This document shows, one piece after another, positions 63,533-64,000 of a stretch of DNA of 64,000 nucleotides. Each line of letters starts with the position of its first letter. The stretch's first letter is position 1. Source of the stretch: Anodontia alba (taxonomy: Eukaryota; Mollusca; Bivalvia; Lucinida; Lucinidae). A program made the translations under genes and the position numbers. Below the pieces are notes generated by a model. That model saw only the letters and a program-made list of their open reading frames with translations. It had not been told where the DNA came from and ran no database searches. The stretch is taken from contig OZ024821.1 of NCBI GenBank assembly GCA_964016985.1, forward strand, positions 128,797,555-128,861,554, read 5' to 3'.

Positions 63533-64000
63533 AAAAAGGAGTACCATATCTACCCTAAGTATTGCTACACCTTAACTCCTTACCATACTCATCCTAAAAT
63601 TTGAAAAAGTATTTTACCAGTCCTGTTGATGTATTGAAAATAGTGATAGTTGAGTGGCAAACAATGGAGACCCTGATCAGAAACTGCAGTCTGTGGTGTC
63701 TGATTTGGGTCTCCACTGTTTGTTCAGGCTGGCTTGTCTGTCAGAATATTTAGGGTTATTATGGTAATAATAATTCTGGGATAATTTCTCCAGTTTTCCA
63801 TGAAAACAGTGGTTACTGATACTCATTACAAGCTGAGGTGCTTATGAAATAAAGAAAAATAATTAGTAATTGTTATCAGATACTCATGAATGGACAAGGC
63901 CTTTGTGAATGTTTCTAAGTATCTGTCAAGCTATTCCTCATAACTGGAGTACTGTTCCAGCAGGTGCACAACATTGAAACAATGTTGTATCAACGTCGAT

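Larger units (their letters stand above)
59226..64000. other. Hemicentin intron 15, no further exon found
   Basis: Contains the 59513-60740 satellite element, palindromes 60750-60905 and 61430-61645, TTAA-type MITE 60906-61092, SINE 62143-62325, the nested palindrome 62589-62942, and the palindromic MITE 63255-63532. I saw no Ig-like exon, though a small one could escape notice. Confidence 0.6.

Overview
The window is eukaryotic nuclear DNA, most likely from a bivalve mollusc. It is AT-rich and its coding sequence is split into short GT/AG-bounded exons. The introns are packed with SINEs, palindromic MITEs and non-autonomous elements carrying internal satellites (the AGCTCACCTGAGC type with 'RATGGCCGCCATG' units, the TCGCACCTGCT type with TCCG runs). 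The organism call rests on that repeat style and on no marker gene, so it is an inference.

The backbone is one plus-strand gene, a hemicentin-like extracellular-matrix protein. Fifteen exons (8796-59225) join without a frame break into 880 codons. They encode the end of the von Willebrand A domain, the conserved hemicentin N-terminal region, and six consecutive I-set immunoglobulin domains. The gene runs out of the window on both sides: the first exon here needs one nucleotide from an upstream exon, and the last ends in phase 1. One intron (40805-58952) is 18 kb long because it houses a large retrotransposon.

That retrotransposon (42012-56705, minus strand, 14.7 kb) is the most interesting object. 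It is a Ty3/mdg4-type LTR element with 2.1-kb LTRs of equal length. I found only two differences between them, so the insertion is young. It has a tRNA-Leu-like primer binding site, intact gag and pol (protease, RT, RNase H, integrase) linked by a -1 frame change, and a polypurine tract. Between pol and the 3' LTR lie another 4.3 kb. This block carries a C2H2-type zinc-finger ORF behind a good splice acceptor, a short repeat-coding ORF, and an intact 442-codon ORF ending in a KCTD/Kv-T1-type BTB domain. On the opposite strand a chain of exon-like segments with matching phases starts in the 3' LTR, which may be a spliced antisense gene. The LTRs carry several CACCTA..TAGGTG palindromes.

Other structure: 13.9-16.1 kb is a satellite-bearing element nested in a TTAA-flanked MITE. 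17.6-18.8 and 22.4-24.9 kb are arrays of one ~190-bp satellite, the second interrupted by a 1.27-kb TA-flanked pogo/Tigger-like element. 25.4-28.5 kb is a decayed element with terminal inverted repeats and a gag-like ORF, itself split by a satellite-bearing element. 59.5-60.7 kb is another ~165-bp array. Two pieces of hemicentin sequence have been duplicated into introns: a partial copy of exon 8 with a dead splice donor, and a decayed array of copies of the exon 13 splice acceptor and exon start.
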